Source: Pseudomonas sp. Bout1 | GTDB taxonomy: Bacteria > Pseudomonadota > Gammaproteobacteria > Pseudomonadales > Pseudomonadaceae | NCBI RefSeq assembly: GCF_034314165.1 | Contig: NZ_JAVIWK010000001.1 | Coordinates: 6,587,001-6,651,000, forward strand | Direction of reading: 5' to 3' | Length of the DNA stretch: 64,000 nucleotides | Shown here: piece after piece, positions 56,021-63,530 of the stretch | Position numbering within the stretch: the stretch's first letter is position 1 | Layout of the letters: each line of letters opens with the position of its first letter | Notes under the pieces: generated by a model | Database searches by the model: none | Seen by the model: only the letters and a program-made list of their open reading frames with translations | Told to the model about the DNA's origin: nothing | Program-made: the position numbers and the translations under genes

Positions 56021-57415
56021 TTAAACAGCGAAAATCTTGCCCGGGTTCATGATCCCGTTAGGGTCGAACACCGCCTTCACTGCCTTCATGTATTCAATTT
56101 CAACCGGCGAACGGCTGTAGGTCAGGTAATCGCGCTTGGTCATGCCCACGCCGTGTTCGGCGGAGATCGAGCCGTTGTACTTCTGCACGGTCTCGAATAC
56201 CCACTTGTTGACGGTGGCGCACTTGGCGAAGAACTCGTCCTTGCTCAGGTTTTCCGGCTTGAGGATGTTCAAGTGCAGGTTGCCGTCGCCGATGTGGCCA
56301 AACCAGACAATTTCGAAGTCCGGGTAGTGTTCGCCGACGATCGCGTCGATTTCCTTCAGGAAGGCCGGTACTTTCGACACAGTCACCGAAATGTCGTTCT
56401 TGTATGGCGTCCAGTGGGAGATGGTCTCGGAGATGTACTCGCGCAGCTTCCACAGGTTGTGCAGTTGGGTTTCGCTCTGGCTCATCACGCCGTCCAGCAC
56501 CCAGCCCTGCTCCACGCAGTGTTCAAAGGTGGCCAGGGCATCGTTGGCCACTTCTTCGGTGGTCGCTTCAAATTCCAGCAGCGCGTAGAACGGGCAGTCG
56601 GATTCGAACGGCGCCGGCACGTCGCCACGCCCGAGGACTTTGGCCAGGGCCTTGTCGGAGAAGAACTCGAAGGCGGTCAGGTCCAGCTTGCTCTGGAAAG
56701 CGTGCAGCACCGGCATGATCGAGTCGAAGTCGGTGGTGCCGAGCACCATCGCGGTGAGGTTCTTCGGCGCACGGTCCAGGCGCATGGTGGCTTCGACCAC
56801 AAAACCCAGGGTGCCTTCAGCGCCGATAAACAGCTGGCGCATGTCGTAGCCGGTGGCGTTCTTGATCAGGTCTTTGTTCAGTTCCAGCAAGTCGCCCTTG
56901 CCGGTAACGACTTTCATGCCGGCTACCCAGTTGCGGGTCATGCCGTAGCGAATCACTTTGATCCCGCCGGCATTGGTGCCGATATTGCCGCCAATCTGGC
57001 TGGAACCGGAAGAGGCGAAATCCACCGGGTAGTACAGGCCTTTTTCTTCGGCGACGTTCTGCAATTGCTTGGTGACCACGCCCGGCTGGCACACGGCGGT
57101 GCGGTCGGTAAGGTTCACGTCGAGGATCTGGTTCATATAGTCGAACGACACCACCACTTCGCCATTAGCGGCCACTGCGGCGGCCGACAAGCCAGTACGG
57201 CCACCGGACGGCACCAGCGCGACCTTGTGCTCATTGGCCCAACGGACGATGGCCTGCACCTGCTCGGTGGTCTTCGGAAAGACGATGGCCACCGGAGCCG
57301 GGGCGAAATGCTTGGTCCAGTCCTTGCCATAAGCCTCAAGGGAGTCAGCATCGGTCAGGACCTTGCCAGGCTCAACCAGGGTCTTCAGCTCATCAATCAG
57401 GGCAGGATGGGTCAT
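56021..57415 (-). CDS. FAD-linked D-2-hydroxyglutarate dehydrogenase
   Basis: 464 residues from MTHPALIDELKTLVEPGKVLTD (an ATG ten codons upstream is possible). FAD-binding type 4 domain: VPSGGRTGLSAAAVA, SSGSSQIGGNIGTNAGGIKVIRYG; C-terminal FAD-oxidase domain with metal His motif WFGHIGDGNLHLN and SAEHGVGMTKRDYL. The SerA reaction, run on 2-oxoglutarate, yields D-2-hydroxyglutarate, which this enzyme re-oxidises in pseudomonads; the divergent serA fits that coupling. Sometimes annotated only as FAD-binding oxidase. Confidence 0.88.
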   Translation of the reverse strand: MTHPALIDELKTLVEPGKVLTDADSLEAYGKDWTKHFAPAPVAIVFPKTTEQVQAIVRWANEHKVALVPSGGRTGLSAAAVAANGEVVVSFDYMNQILDVNLTDRTAVCQPGVVTKQLQNVAEEKGLYYPVDFASSGSSQIGGNIGTNAGGIKVIRYGMTRNWVAGMKVVTGKGDLLELNKDLIKNATGYDMRQLFIGAEGTLGFVVEATMRLDRAPKNLTAMVLGTTDFDSIMPVLHAFQSKLDLTAFEFFSDKALAKVLGRGDVPAPFESDCPFYALLEFEATTEEVANDALATFEHCVEQGWVLDGVMSQSETQLHNLWKLREYISETISHWTPYKNDISVTVSKVPAFLKEIDAIVGEHYPDFEIVWFGHIGDGNLHLNILKPENLSKDEFFAKCATVNKWVFETVQKYNGSISAEHGVGMTKRDYLTYSRSPVEIEYMKAVKAVFDPNGIMNPGKIFAV

Positions 57416-57481
57416 CGACAGAACTCTCGAACAATTCATGGTCATCCTGAGAACGCTTCACGTCGCAGGAATGGGTGTTTA

Positions 57482-57513
57482 GCGGGGCACGTATGCTAGC
57501 ATACCGCCCCCGC
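57482..57513. promoter_or_regulatory. Palindrome in the D2HGDH/serA divergent region
   Basis: A perfect 14-bp palindrome GTATGCTAGCATAC (57491-57504), framed by GCGGGG and CCCCGC to form a longer imperfect dyad. It lies about 65 bp from the D2HGDH start and 115 bp from serA. Operator role is inferred from symmetry and place. Confidence 0.5.
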
Positions 57514-57619
57514 AGGATAGTGCCCAAGGGCGTTCTGCGGTGACGGCTTTCCTGCCGTCCGGGTCAGCTTGCGCTGCTCGATTCCCTGCCATTTTTCTCC
57601 GGGATACAGGTTTACGCAG

Positions 57620-58849
57620 ATGAGCAAGACTTCTCTCGATAAGAGCAAGATCAAGTTCCTTCTTCTGGAAGGCGTCCACCCATCGGCCGTCGAAGTCCTG
57701 AAGGCCGCCGGGTACACCAGCATTGAGTACATCACCAGTTCTCTGCCGGAAGCCCAGCTCAAGGAAAAGATCGCCGACGCGCACTTTATCGGCATTCGCT
57801 CCCGCACTCAGCTGACCGAAGAGATCTTCGATCACGCCAAGAAGTTGGTGGCTGTGGGCTGTTTCTGCATCGGCACCAACCAGGTCGACCTCAACGCAGC
57901 GCGCGAGCGCGGCATTGCGGTGTTCAACGCACCGTACTCCAACACCCGCTCCGTCGCTGAGTTGGTGCTGGCCGAGGCGATCCTGTTGTTGCGCGGTATT
58001 CCCGAGAAGAACGCTTCCTGCCACCGTGGCGGCTGGATCAAGAGCGCAGCCAACTCCTTCGAAATCCGTGGCAAGAAGCTGGGTATCGTCGGTTACGGCT
58101 CGATCGGCACTCAACTGTCGGTATTGGCCGAAGGCCTTGGCATGCAGGTGTTCTTCTACGACACCCTGACCAAGCTGCCGTTGGGCAACGCCACTCAGGT
58201 GTCGAGCCTGACCGAGCTGCTGGGCATGTCCGACATCGTGACCCTGCACGTACCGGAAACCGCTGAAACCCAGTGGATGATCGGCGAGAAGGAAATCCGC
58301 GCCATCAAGAAGGGCGGGATCCTGATCAACGCCGCACGCGGCACCGTGGTCGAGCTGGACGCTTTGGCCGACGCGATCAAGGACAAGCACCTGATCGGCG
58401 CTGCAATCGACGTGTTCCCGGTAGAGCCGCGCTCTAACGACGACATCTTCGAAAGCCCGCTGCGTGGCCTGGACAACGTGATCCTGACCCCGCACATCGG
58501 CGGTTCCACCGCTGAAGCCCAAGCCAACATCGGCCTGGAAGTGTCGGAGAAACTGGTCAAGTACAGCGACAACGGTACGTCGGTGTCCTCGGTCAACTTC
58601 CCGGAAGTGGCGCTGCCGGCTCACCCTGGCAAGCACCGTCTGCTGCACATCCACCAGAACATCCCTGGCGTGATGATGGAGATCAACAAGGTCTTCGCGG
58701 AAAACGGCATCAACATTTCCGGTCAGTTCCTGCAGACCAACGAGAAAGTCGGCTACGTGGTTATCGACGTAGACGCCGAGTATTCGGACCTGGCGCAAGA
58801 GAAGCTGCAACACATCAACGGCACTATCCGTAGCCGCGTGTTGTTCTAA
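57620..58849 (+). CDS. serA: D-3-phosphoglycerate dehydrogenase SerA
   Basis: 409 residues from MSKTSLDKSKIKFLLLEG; an ORF from 57569 is longer by a non-homologous stretch. NAD-binding VGYGSIGTQLSVLAEGLGM, catalytic Arg/Glu/His in NAARGTVVELDAL, AAIDVFPVEP and TPHIGGSTAEAQ, and a C-terminal ACT domain (GVMMEINKVFAENGINISGQFLQT) for serine inhibition. First step of serine synthesis. Strong codon bias suggests high expression. It ends in a shared terminator. Confidence 0.97.
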   Translation: MSKTSLDKSKIKFLLLEGVHPSAVEVLKAAGYTSIEYITSSLPEAQLKEKIADAHFIGIRSRTQLTEEIFDHAKKLVAVGCFCIGTNQVDLNAARERGIAVFNAPYSNTRSVAELVLAEAILLLRGIPEKNASCHRGGWIKSAANSFEIRGKKLGIVGYGSIGTQLSVLAEGLGMQVFFYDTLTKLPLGNATQVSSLTELLGMSDIVTLHVPETAETQWMIGEKEIRAIKKGGILINAARGTVVELDALADAIKDKHLIGAAIDVFPVEPRSNDDIFESPLRGLDNVILTPHIGGSTAEAQANIGLEVSEKLVKYSDNGTSVSSVNFPEVALPAHPGKHRLLHIHQNIPGVMMEINKVFAENGINISGQFLQTNEKVGYVVIDVDAEYSDLAQEKLQHINGTIRSRVLF

Positions 58850-58865
58850 TCGTTCAGGCGTGCAC

Positions 58866-58898
58866 AAAAAAGGGAGACCCTCGGGTCTCCCTTTTTTT
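58866..58898. terminator. Rho-independent terminator after serA, shared with the DUF4399 gene
   Basis: AAAAAAGGGAGACCC TC GGGTCTCCCTTTTTTT: perfect stem with A run left and T run right, able to act in both directions between convergent serA and the DUF4399 gene. Confidence 0.93.
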
Positions 58899-58911
58899 GT
58901 CTGAACAAATC

Positions 58912-59352
58912 TTACTTCACGTTAACCGTAATGACTTTTGACGCTACAGTCGGGTTGAACTGCATGTGCAGTTTGTCGCCGGCTACCAGTTGCAGCGTGT
59001 GCTTGCCTGGGGTGAGGGTCAGCTCGGTTTCGGTCTGGGCCTTGCCGTAGTGAATCACGGTGTCGGTGGCCGGGATCGGCACGCTGGCGTCCGGCAGGGC
59101 TTTCTGGTCGATCAGCAGGTGGTGGTGGCCGGTGCCCGGATCCTGGCTGGTGGCCGGGGCCAGTTTCAGGCCTTCCATGCCGAATTTCACGGTGAAGGTT
59201 TTATCGACGGTAGCGCCATCTTTCGGCGACACGATAAACACCTTGGCACCTTCAGGTGGCGCGCTACGCGGGATGCCATCGGCGGCGGTTGCCAACATCG
59301 AAGCGCCCAGCAAGAGGCTGGCCAGGGTTGCACGGGTCAAAAAGGCTTTCAT
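58912..59352 (-). CDS. DUF4399 periplasmic protein
   Basis: 146 residues. Signal peptide TLASLLLGASMLATAAD. The mature part has SPKDGATVDKTFTVKFGMEGLKLAP and GTGHHHLLID, the conserved DUF4399 blocks with a His cluster that may bind metal, ending LVAGDKLHMQFNPTVASKVITV. Function unknown. Convergent with serA. Confidence 0.87.
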   Translation of the reverse strand: MKAFLTRATLASLLLGASMLATAADGIPRSAPPEGAKVFIVSPKDGATVDKTFTVKFGMEGLKLAPATSQDPGTGHHHLLIDQKALPDASVPIPATDTVIHYGKAQTETELTLTPGKHTLQLVAGDKLHMQFNPTVASKVITVNVK

Positions 59353-59486
59353 TCACTTCTCCAGTTTTTCTGTGAAATCTGTAGGGTTATGACAACTTCG
59401 CGACAAATTGCTGTCCAAGGCACTCAACACCATAGCAAAGCGAGCCTGAACGGCGCCTCGCTCATTCGAATTCTTTAGGAGAGACC

Positions 59487-60266
59487 ATGCGTTTCCTGCC
59501 TGGCCTGTTACTTTTACTGCCCCTTGTGAGCCCCCTGGCCCATGCCGATCTGATCGACGATGTGTTTGACCGCGGGGAACTGCGTATCGCCATGCAAGCT
59601 AACACCCCACCTTTCAACTTCAAGCAAGGCGACAAACTCACCGGCTTTGAAGTAGAGCTGGGCGAACTGCTGGCCAAGGAAATGGACGTACGCCCCTCCT
59701 TTATCACCGTCGATGCCGCCGAGTTGCTGGCGGGCGTGGAAAGCGCCAAATACGACGTGGCCATCAACCATATCGCTATGACTCCTGAACTGGCGGATCG
59801 TTTCGACTTCAGCGAGCCCTACAGCTACTCCAGCGCACAGCTGATCGTGCGCAAACAGGAACAACGCCCGCTGGGCAGTTTTGCAGCGCTCAAGGGCAAG
59901 GCATTGGGCGTGGCCCAAGGCAGCCAGTTTGTGGAGCAGGCACGCACCGCCGAAGGCGTTGATTTGCGCAGCTACGCCGATGCCAAACAGCCGATCAAGG
60001 ACGTCGCCGACCAACAAATTGATGCGGCCATCAGTGACCGGCTGCTGATTCCCTACGCGATTCGTGACAGCGAGTTACCGGTGAAGGGCGGCGCAGATGT
60101 GGGCCCGACGTTGAGCCTGGCGATCCCGTTCCAAAAGGGTAACCCGGCGTTCAAGGCCAGCCTGGACAAAGCCCTGCAACGGGTGAAGGCCGATGGCCGG
60201 CTGACGGCGCTGTCGGAGAAGTGGTTCGGGATGGATGCGAGCAAGCCGGTGGCCAAGGCCGGATAA
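59487..60266 (+). CDS. Amino-acid-type periplasmic binding protein
   Basis: 259 residues, signal peptide LLLLLPLVSPLAHA. SBP type 3 domain: DRGELRIAMQANTPPFNFKQGDKLTGFEVELGELLAKEM, YDVAINHIAMTPELADRFDFSEPY, GKALGVAQGSQFVEQ, ending LTALSEKWFGMD. ABC permease and ATPase genes are absent on either side, so it is an orphan binding protein or serves a distant transporter. AGGAGAG precedes the start. Confidence 0.9.
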   Translation: MRFLPGLLLLLPLVSPLAHADLIDDVFDRGELRIAMQANTPPFNFKQGDKLTGFEVELGELLAKEMDVRPSFITVDAAELLAGVESAKYDVAINHIAMTPELADRFDFSEPYSYSSAQLIVRKQEQRPLGSFAALKGKALGVAQGSQFVEQARTAEGVDLRSYADAKQPIKDVADQQIDAAISDRLLIPYAIRDSELPVKGGADVGPTLSLAIPFQKGNPAFKASLDKALQRVKADGRLTALSEKWFGMDASKPVAKAG

Positions 60267-60280
60267 CCGACCCGGTCAAT

Positions 60281-60368
60281 GTAGGAGCTGGCTTGCCTGC
60301 GATAGCGGTGGGTCAGCACCAAAAATGTAGGCTGATACACCGCTATCGCAGGCAAGCCAGCTCGCACA
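60281..60368. repeat. REP doublet (GTAGGAGCTGGCTTGCCTGCGATAGC family)
   Basis: TGTAGGAGCTGGCTTGCCTG and GCTATCGCAGGCAAGCCAGC, inverted, between the convergent binding-protein and DUF523 genes. Confidence 0.9.
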
Positions 60369-60375
60369 TTTTGAT

Positions 60376-60870
60376 CTATGTCGGGCTAGAGAGTTTTGCC
60401 AGGGCAGCCGCCGCTTCGGGCAACTCCAGCTCACTGAACACCAGCACCCCATGGCGCTTGAGCAACGCTGCCGTCACACCTTCGCCGGTCACCTTCACGC
60501 CGGTAAACGTGCCGTCATAGGTCAGCAGGTTGCCGCAGGACGGGCTGTTGGCCTTGAGCACGGCGATACGGATGTGGTGGCGCTGCACCAACGCCAGCGC
60601 CTGGTGGGCGCCATCGAGGAAGGCCTCGCTGAAGTCTTCCCCCTGGGCCGTCAGCACCTGGGCTCGGCCCTCCCAAACATCGATCCCCTGCCCGCCCGGG
60701 ATCTCGGCAGACGGGCGCGGCGTCGGCAAACCACCCGCCACTTCCGGGCACACAGCAACCACCCGCCCTTCGGCCTGCCACGCGGTCAGTTGGTCGAAAG
60801 GCCCGCTGGCCCCTGCGTCGTAGCGTACCCGGTGGCCCAGCAGGCAGCGGCTGACCAGAATCTTTTGCAT
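60376..60870 (-). CDS. DUF523 family protein
   Basis: 164 residues from MQKILVSRCLLGHRVRYDAG (two codons after an upstream ATG at 60876). Conserved blocks RCLLGHRVRYD, CPEVAGGLPTPRP and LKANSPSCG hold cysteines that may bind metal. Function unknown. Its start follows the stop of the 2OG-oxygenase gene (60873) by about two bases, so the two are translationally coupled. Confidence 0.88.
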   Translation of the reverse strand: MQKILVSRCLLGHRVRYDAGASGPFDQLTAWQAEGRVVAVCPEVAGGLPTPRPSAEIPGGQGIDVWEGRAQVLTAQGEDFSEAFLDGAHQALALVQRHHIRIAVLKANSPSCGNLLTYDGTFTGVKVTGEGVTAALLKRHGVLVFSELELPEAAAALAKLSSPT

Positions 60871-60872
60871 GA

Positions 60873-61505
60873 TCAAAACGGCTCGTTACCCCGCCGGCGA
60901 AACCAGCCGGTAAGGGACAGGCGTTCGCGTGTGGCAGGCATGACTTCATGGGGGATCTCCCCCGACAGGAACACCACCAGGCAACCGCCGGTGGGCACCA
61001 CATCGTATTCGACGTCGCCCTTGAGGTACATGCGCAACTGGCCACCATGCTCTGGCAGCCACGCATCGTTCAAATAGATCACCGCCGACACCATGCGCCG
61101 GTCGTCATCACGAAACCGGTCCACATGCCTGAGGTAAAACGCCCCCGGCGGGTACATGGCGAAGTGGCTTTCGAAGTCTTCCAGCCCCAGGAACAGCCCC
61201 CGGTTCATCGCCACTCGCAGGCTGTCCATCAGCTCCAGATAGTTGTCGCAGGCGACCACTTCGCCCGGCTCCAGCCACTGGATATGGTCACCGCGAATGC
61301 CCTCGCGAATCTCCTGGGACGGCCCACGTCCGACGGCTGCCGGCGCCAATTCACCTTCGGCGGCGCGTTTATGGCACTCAGCCGCCAGTTCCAGGGTCAG
61401 AGCCTCGGGCAGGAAGATATTCTGCTGCGACCAGCCTTGTGCGGCCAAGTCATCGACAATGCGTAACAGCAGCGGGTGATCGGAGGGTATGGGCATGGCG
61501 CGCAT
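60873..61505 (-). CDS. 2-oxoglutarate/Fe(II) dioxygenase (prolyl-4-hydroxylase-like)
   Basis: About 210 residues from MRAMPIPSDHPLLLRIVDDLAAQGW; Met codons at 61514 and 61496 are alternatives and the choice is uncertain. Double-stranded beta-helix ligands: HVDRF (H-x-D) with the distal His in GEIPHEVMPATRERLSLTGWFRRR, whose Arg binds 2-oxoglutarate. Substrate unknown; it could hydroxylate a protein or small molecule. Overlaps or abuts the DUF523 gene downstream. Confidence 0.87.
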   Translation of the reverse strand: MRAMPIPSDHPLLLRIVDDLAAQGWSQQNIFLPEALTLELAAECHKRAAEGELAPAAVGRGPSQEIREGIRGDHIQWLEPGEVVACDNYLELMDSLRVAMNRGLFLGLEDFESHFAMYPPGAFYLRHVDRFRDDDRRMVSAVIYLNDAWLPEHGGQLRMYLKGDVEYDVVPTGGCLVVFLSGEIPHEVMPATRERLSLTGWFRRRGNEPF

Positions 61506-61573
61506 AGTATCCATACGCCTGCGAATCCGACAGCGCCGCCGAGCGTCTGAATACACTTTAGTCAGGTGACCAA

Positions 61574-61595
61574 TAGGATTTCTCGACAAATCCTA
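61574..61595. promoter_or_regulatory. Perfect hairpin/operator-like palindrome before the DUF2059 gene
   Basis: TAGGATTT-CTCGAC-AAATCCTA: 8-bp perfect arms, in the divergent gap between the 2OG-oxygenase and DUF2059 genes, 41 bp before the latter. Confidence 0.45.
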
Positions 61596-61636
61596 CGCCC
61601 GACACGGACAATAGTGGCCGACTGACAGGAGTCCAT

Positions 61637-62389
61637 ATGCGTCGTTTGCTTTTTTCCTTGCTGATGTTCTGCGTTTTGCCCGCGTGGGCAGACGGCCATG
61701 ACCAGTTGTACAAGGTCGCCGGCTGGGCAGACCAGCGCGCGCATTTTAATGACGCCCTCAGTGCCGCCCAGCAACGCTACCGCAACAGCTTGCCGCCAGC
61801 GGTGTATCAGGCGCTGGTGGACAACAGCAATAAACGCTTCGCACCGCAGTCGGTAGACCAGCGCGCCGAAGCGCAGCTGCGCAAGAACCTGGCAGACCCG
61901 AAGCCGGCCCTGGCGTTCTTCCAGTCGCCCCTTGGCCGCAAGATTGTCGCCGCCGAATTGCTGGCCACCCGCCGCGATCAACTGGCGAAGAATGCCCAGG
62001 GCTTGCCACACATCGAAGCCGGTGCCACCCGCAGCCTGATCATCGGCCACTTGGCGCAGGCACTGCCTGCGCGGGAAGCCGGGGCGGAAGTCAGCCTGGC
62101 CATCGCCGGCGTGGCGGCCGACAGCTTGAGCCAGATGATCCCCGGCCTGTTGGGCGGCGGCCAGGCACAAGGCATGTTGAACGGCCAGCGCGAGCGTTTG
62201 ATGCAGCAGATTGGCAATGATTTGAACAACACATTGCTGTACGTCTACCGGGACTTGTCCGACCCGGAGCTGGAAGAATTCGCCACCTTCGCAGAGTCGC
62301 CCGATGGCAAGGCTTACTACAAGGCGGCACTGGCGGCGATTCGCGCCGGCTTGGCCGTCGGCCAAAGCACCTCAAGCCTGGCGCCGTGA
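61637..62389 (+). CDS. DUF2059 periplasmic protein
   Basis: 250 residues, signal peptide LLFSLLMFCVLPAWA cleaved near residue 18. The remainder is predicted helical, with DUF2059 near the C-terminus (LYVYRDLSDPELEEFATFAESPDGKAYYKAAL). A CAGGAG ribosome binding site is 6-7 bp before the ATG. Function unknown. A REP-like repeat follows. Confidence 0.85.
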   Translation: MRRLLFSLLMFCVLPAWADGHDQLYKVAGWADQRAHFNDALSAAQQRYRNSLPPAVYQALVDNSNKRFAPQSVDQRAEAQLRKNLADPKPALAFFQSPLGRKIVAAELLATRRDQLAKNAQGLPHIEAGATRSLIIGHLAQALPAREAGAEVSLAIAGVAADSLSQMIPGLLGGGQAQGMLNGQRERLMQQIGNDLNNTLLYVYRDLSDPELEEFATFAESPDGKAYYKAALAAIRAGLAVGQSTSSLAP

Positions 62390-62394
62390 TCAGC

Positions 62395-62489
62395 CTGTAG
62401 GCGCAAGCTTGCTCGCGATGGTCGTCAACGATCACGCGGGGATCAGCGGTGCTCTCTGGTTTTCGCGAGCAAGCTCGCGCCTACAGGTG
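62395..62489. repeat. REP-like inverted repeat (GTAGGCGCAAGCTTGCTCGCG family)
   Basis: TGTAGGCGCAAGCTTGCTCG and CGAGCAAGCTCGCGCCTACA, inverted around about 45 bp; the right arm ends at the stop codon of the hydrolase gene on the minus strand. Confidence 0.87.
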
Positions 62490-63419
62490 ATCACTTAGAA
62501 ACTTGAAGTACACCTGCCGAATCTCCGGAATCTCATTCGCCAAATGATGCCTGCCGCGCGGCAGCATCAAAACCTGCGGCTGGTCGAACTTGCTGCGCAG
62601 CACCTTCAGGTTGTGCTGCCAGTCTACCGTCATGTCCTCCTCGCCCTGCACGATCAACGGCCGCCGCGTGCTGCGTGGCGCCGCTTCGATGCGTTTGATC
62701 CAGCGCGCCAACGCGCCCACCCAGGCGGTCGGCAGTTGCCGTGGCTGCAGCGGGTCGGCCTCCAGGAACGGCTTGAACTGCGGGTCGTTGGTGTTATCGC
62801 TGAAGCGCCGGGCGATGCCTTTGACGAAAGGCTTGAGCAGGTAATAACTGAGCTGCGACCAGCCCCACGCCCGGGGCCGCACCAACGGGGAGAGCAGGAA
62901 GGTCTTGCCCTGGGCCGGGCTGTCGGCACCGTGGTTAAGCAGGTGGTCCACCACAATCGCACCGCCCGTGCTTTGCCCGAACAAGTGCCATGGCTGCGGC
63001 AACTGCAACGCCCTGGCCTGCTCGAATAATGCCTGCACCACATCCTGGTACACCGCAAAGTCATCAATGCTGGCCCGCTCGCCACTGGACAACCCATGGC
63101 CCGGCAAGTCGCAGGCGATTACCACAAAGCCCTGGTCCAGCGCCCAGTCCACGGCGTTGCGGTACAAGCCCATATGATCGTAGAAACCATGGAACAGGAA
63201 CATCGTCGCCACCGGCACTGGCGGCCACCACACCTGGCAGACCACATCGAACCCGCCCACCGCGCAGCGCCCCAGGCGGCTTACGGCCGCCACCTTGCGG
63301 GCGGGCAGGTCCAGGCCATAGAAGCGCTGGTAGACCCGGGCCTCGGCAGAAAGCGGCTGCGCGTCCAACAGGGGCCGCAGGCTTTCGCGTAGATGATCAG
63401 GGTCAAACGTAACGGGCAT
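62481..63419 (-). CDS. Alpha/beta hydrolase (monoacylglycerol lipase-like)
   Basis: 312 residues. Oxyanion HGFYDHMGLYRNAVDWAL, nucleophile elbow FGQSTGGAIVVDHLL (GxSxG as GQSTG) and catalytic His in PRGRHHLANE near the end; the acid is likely the Asp in QGEEDMTVDW. Serine aminopeptidase S33/lysophospholipase type. Substrate unknown. Divergent from the DUF6436 gene across a perfect hairpin. Confidence 0.88.
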   Translation of the reverse strand: MPVTFDPDHLRESLRPLLDAQPLSAEARVYQRFYGLDLPARKVAAVSRLGRCAVGGFDVVCQVWWPPVPVATMFLFHGFYDHMGLYRNAVDWALDQGFVVIACDLPGHGLSSGERASIDDFAVYQDVVQALFEQARALQLPQPWHLFGQSTGGAIVVDHLLNHGADSPAQGKTFLLSPLVRPRAWGWSQLSYYLLKPFVKGIARRFSDNTNDPQFKPFLEADPLQPRQLPTAWVGALARWIKRIEAAPRSTRRPLIVQGEEDMTVDWQHNLKVLRSKFDQPQVLMLPRGRHHLANEIPEIRQVYFKFLSDHL

Positions 63420-63452
63420 AAGAACTTCCAGACTGTGGCTTCAACGCATTGA

Positions 63453-63485
63453 ACAGATGAATATCGAGCCGCGATATTCATCTGT
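63453..63485. promoter_or_regulatory. Perfect 14-bp inverted repeat in a divergent promoter region
   Basis: ACAGATGAATATCG-AGCCG-CGATATTCATCTGT: arms of 14 bp without mismatch and a 5-bp spacer, 34 bp from the hydrolase start and 45 bp from the DUF6436 start. It could be a strong operator or, as RNA, a terminator-like hairpin without a T run. Not a member of the REP families in this window. Confidence 0.7.
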
Positions 63486-63530
63486 CAGGGCAAGCATGGC
63501 AAGCTACGCGTCCTCCGAGGATTGATCCAC

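Noticed and set aside
57479..58867. 462-codon minus-strand frame opposite serA
   Set aside because: Shadow of serA; serA has high codon bias and all catalytic residues.
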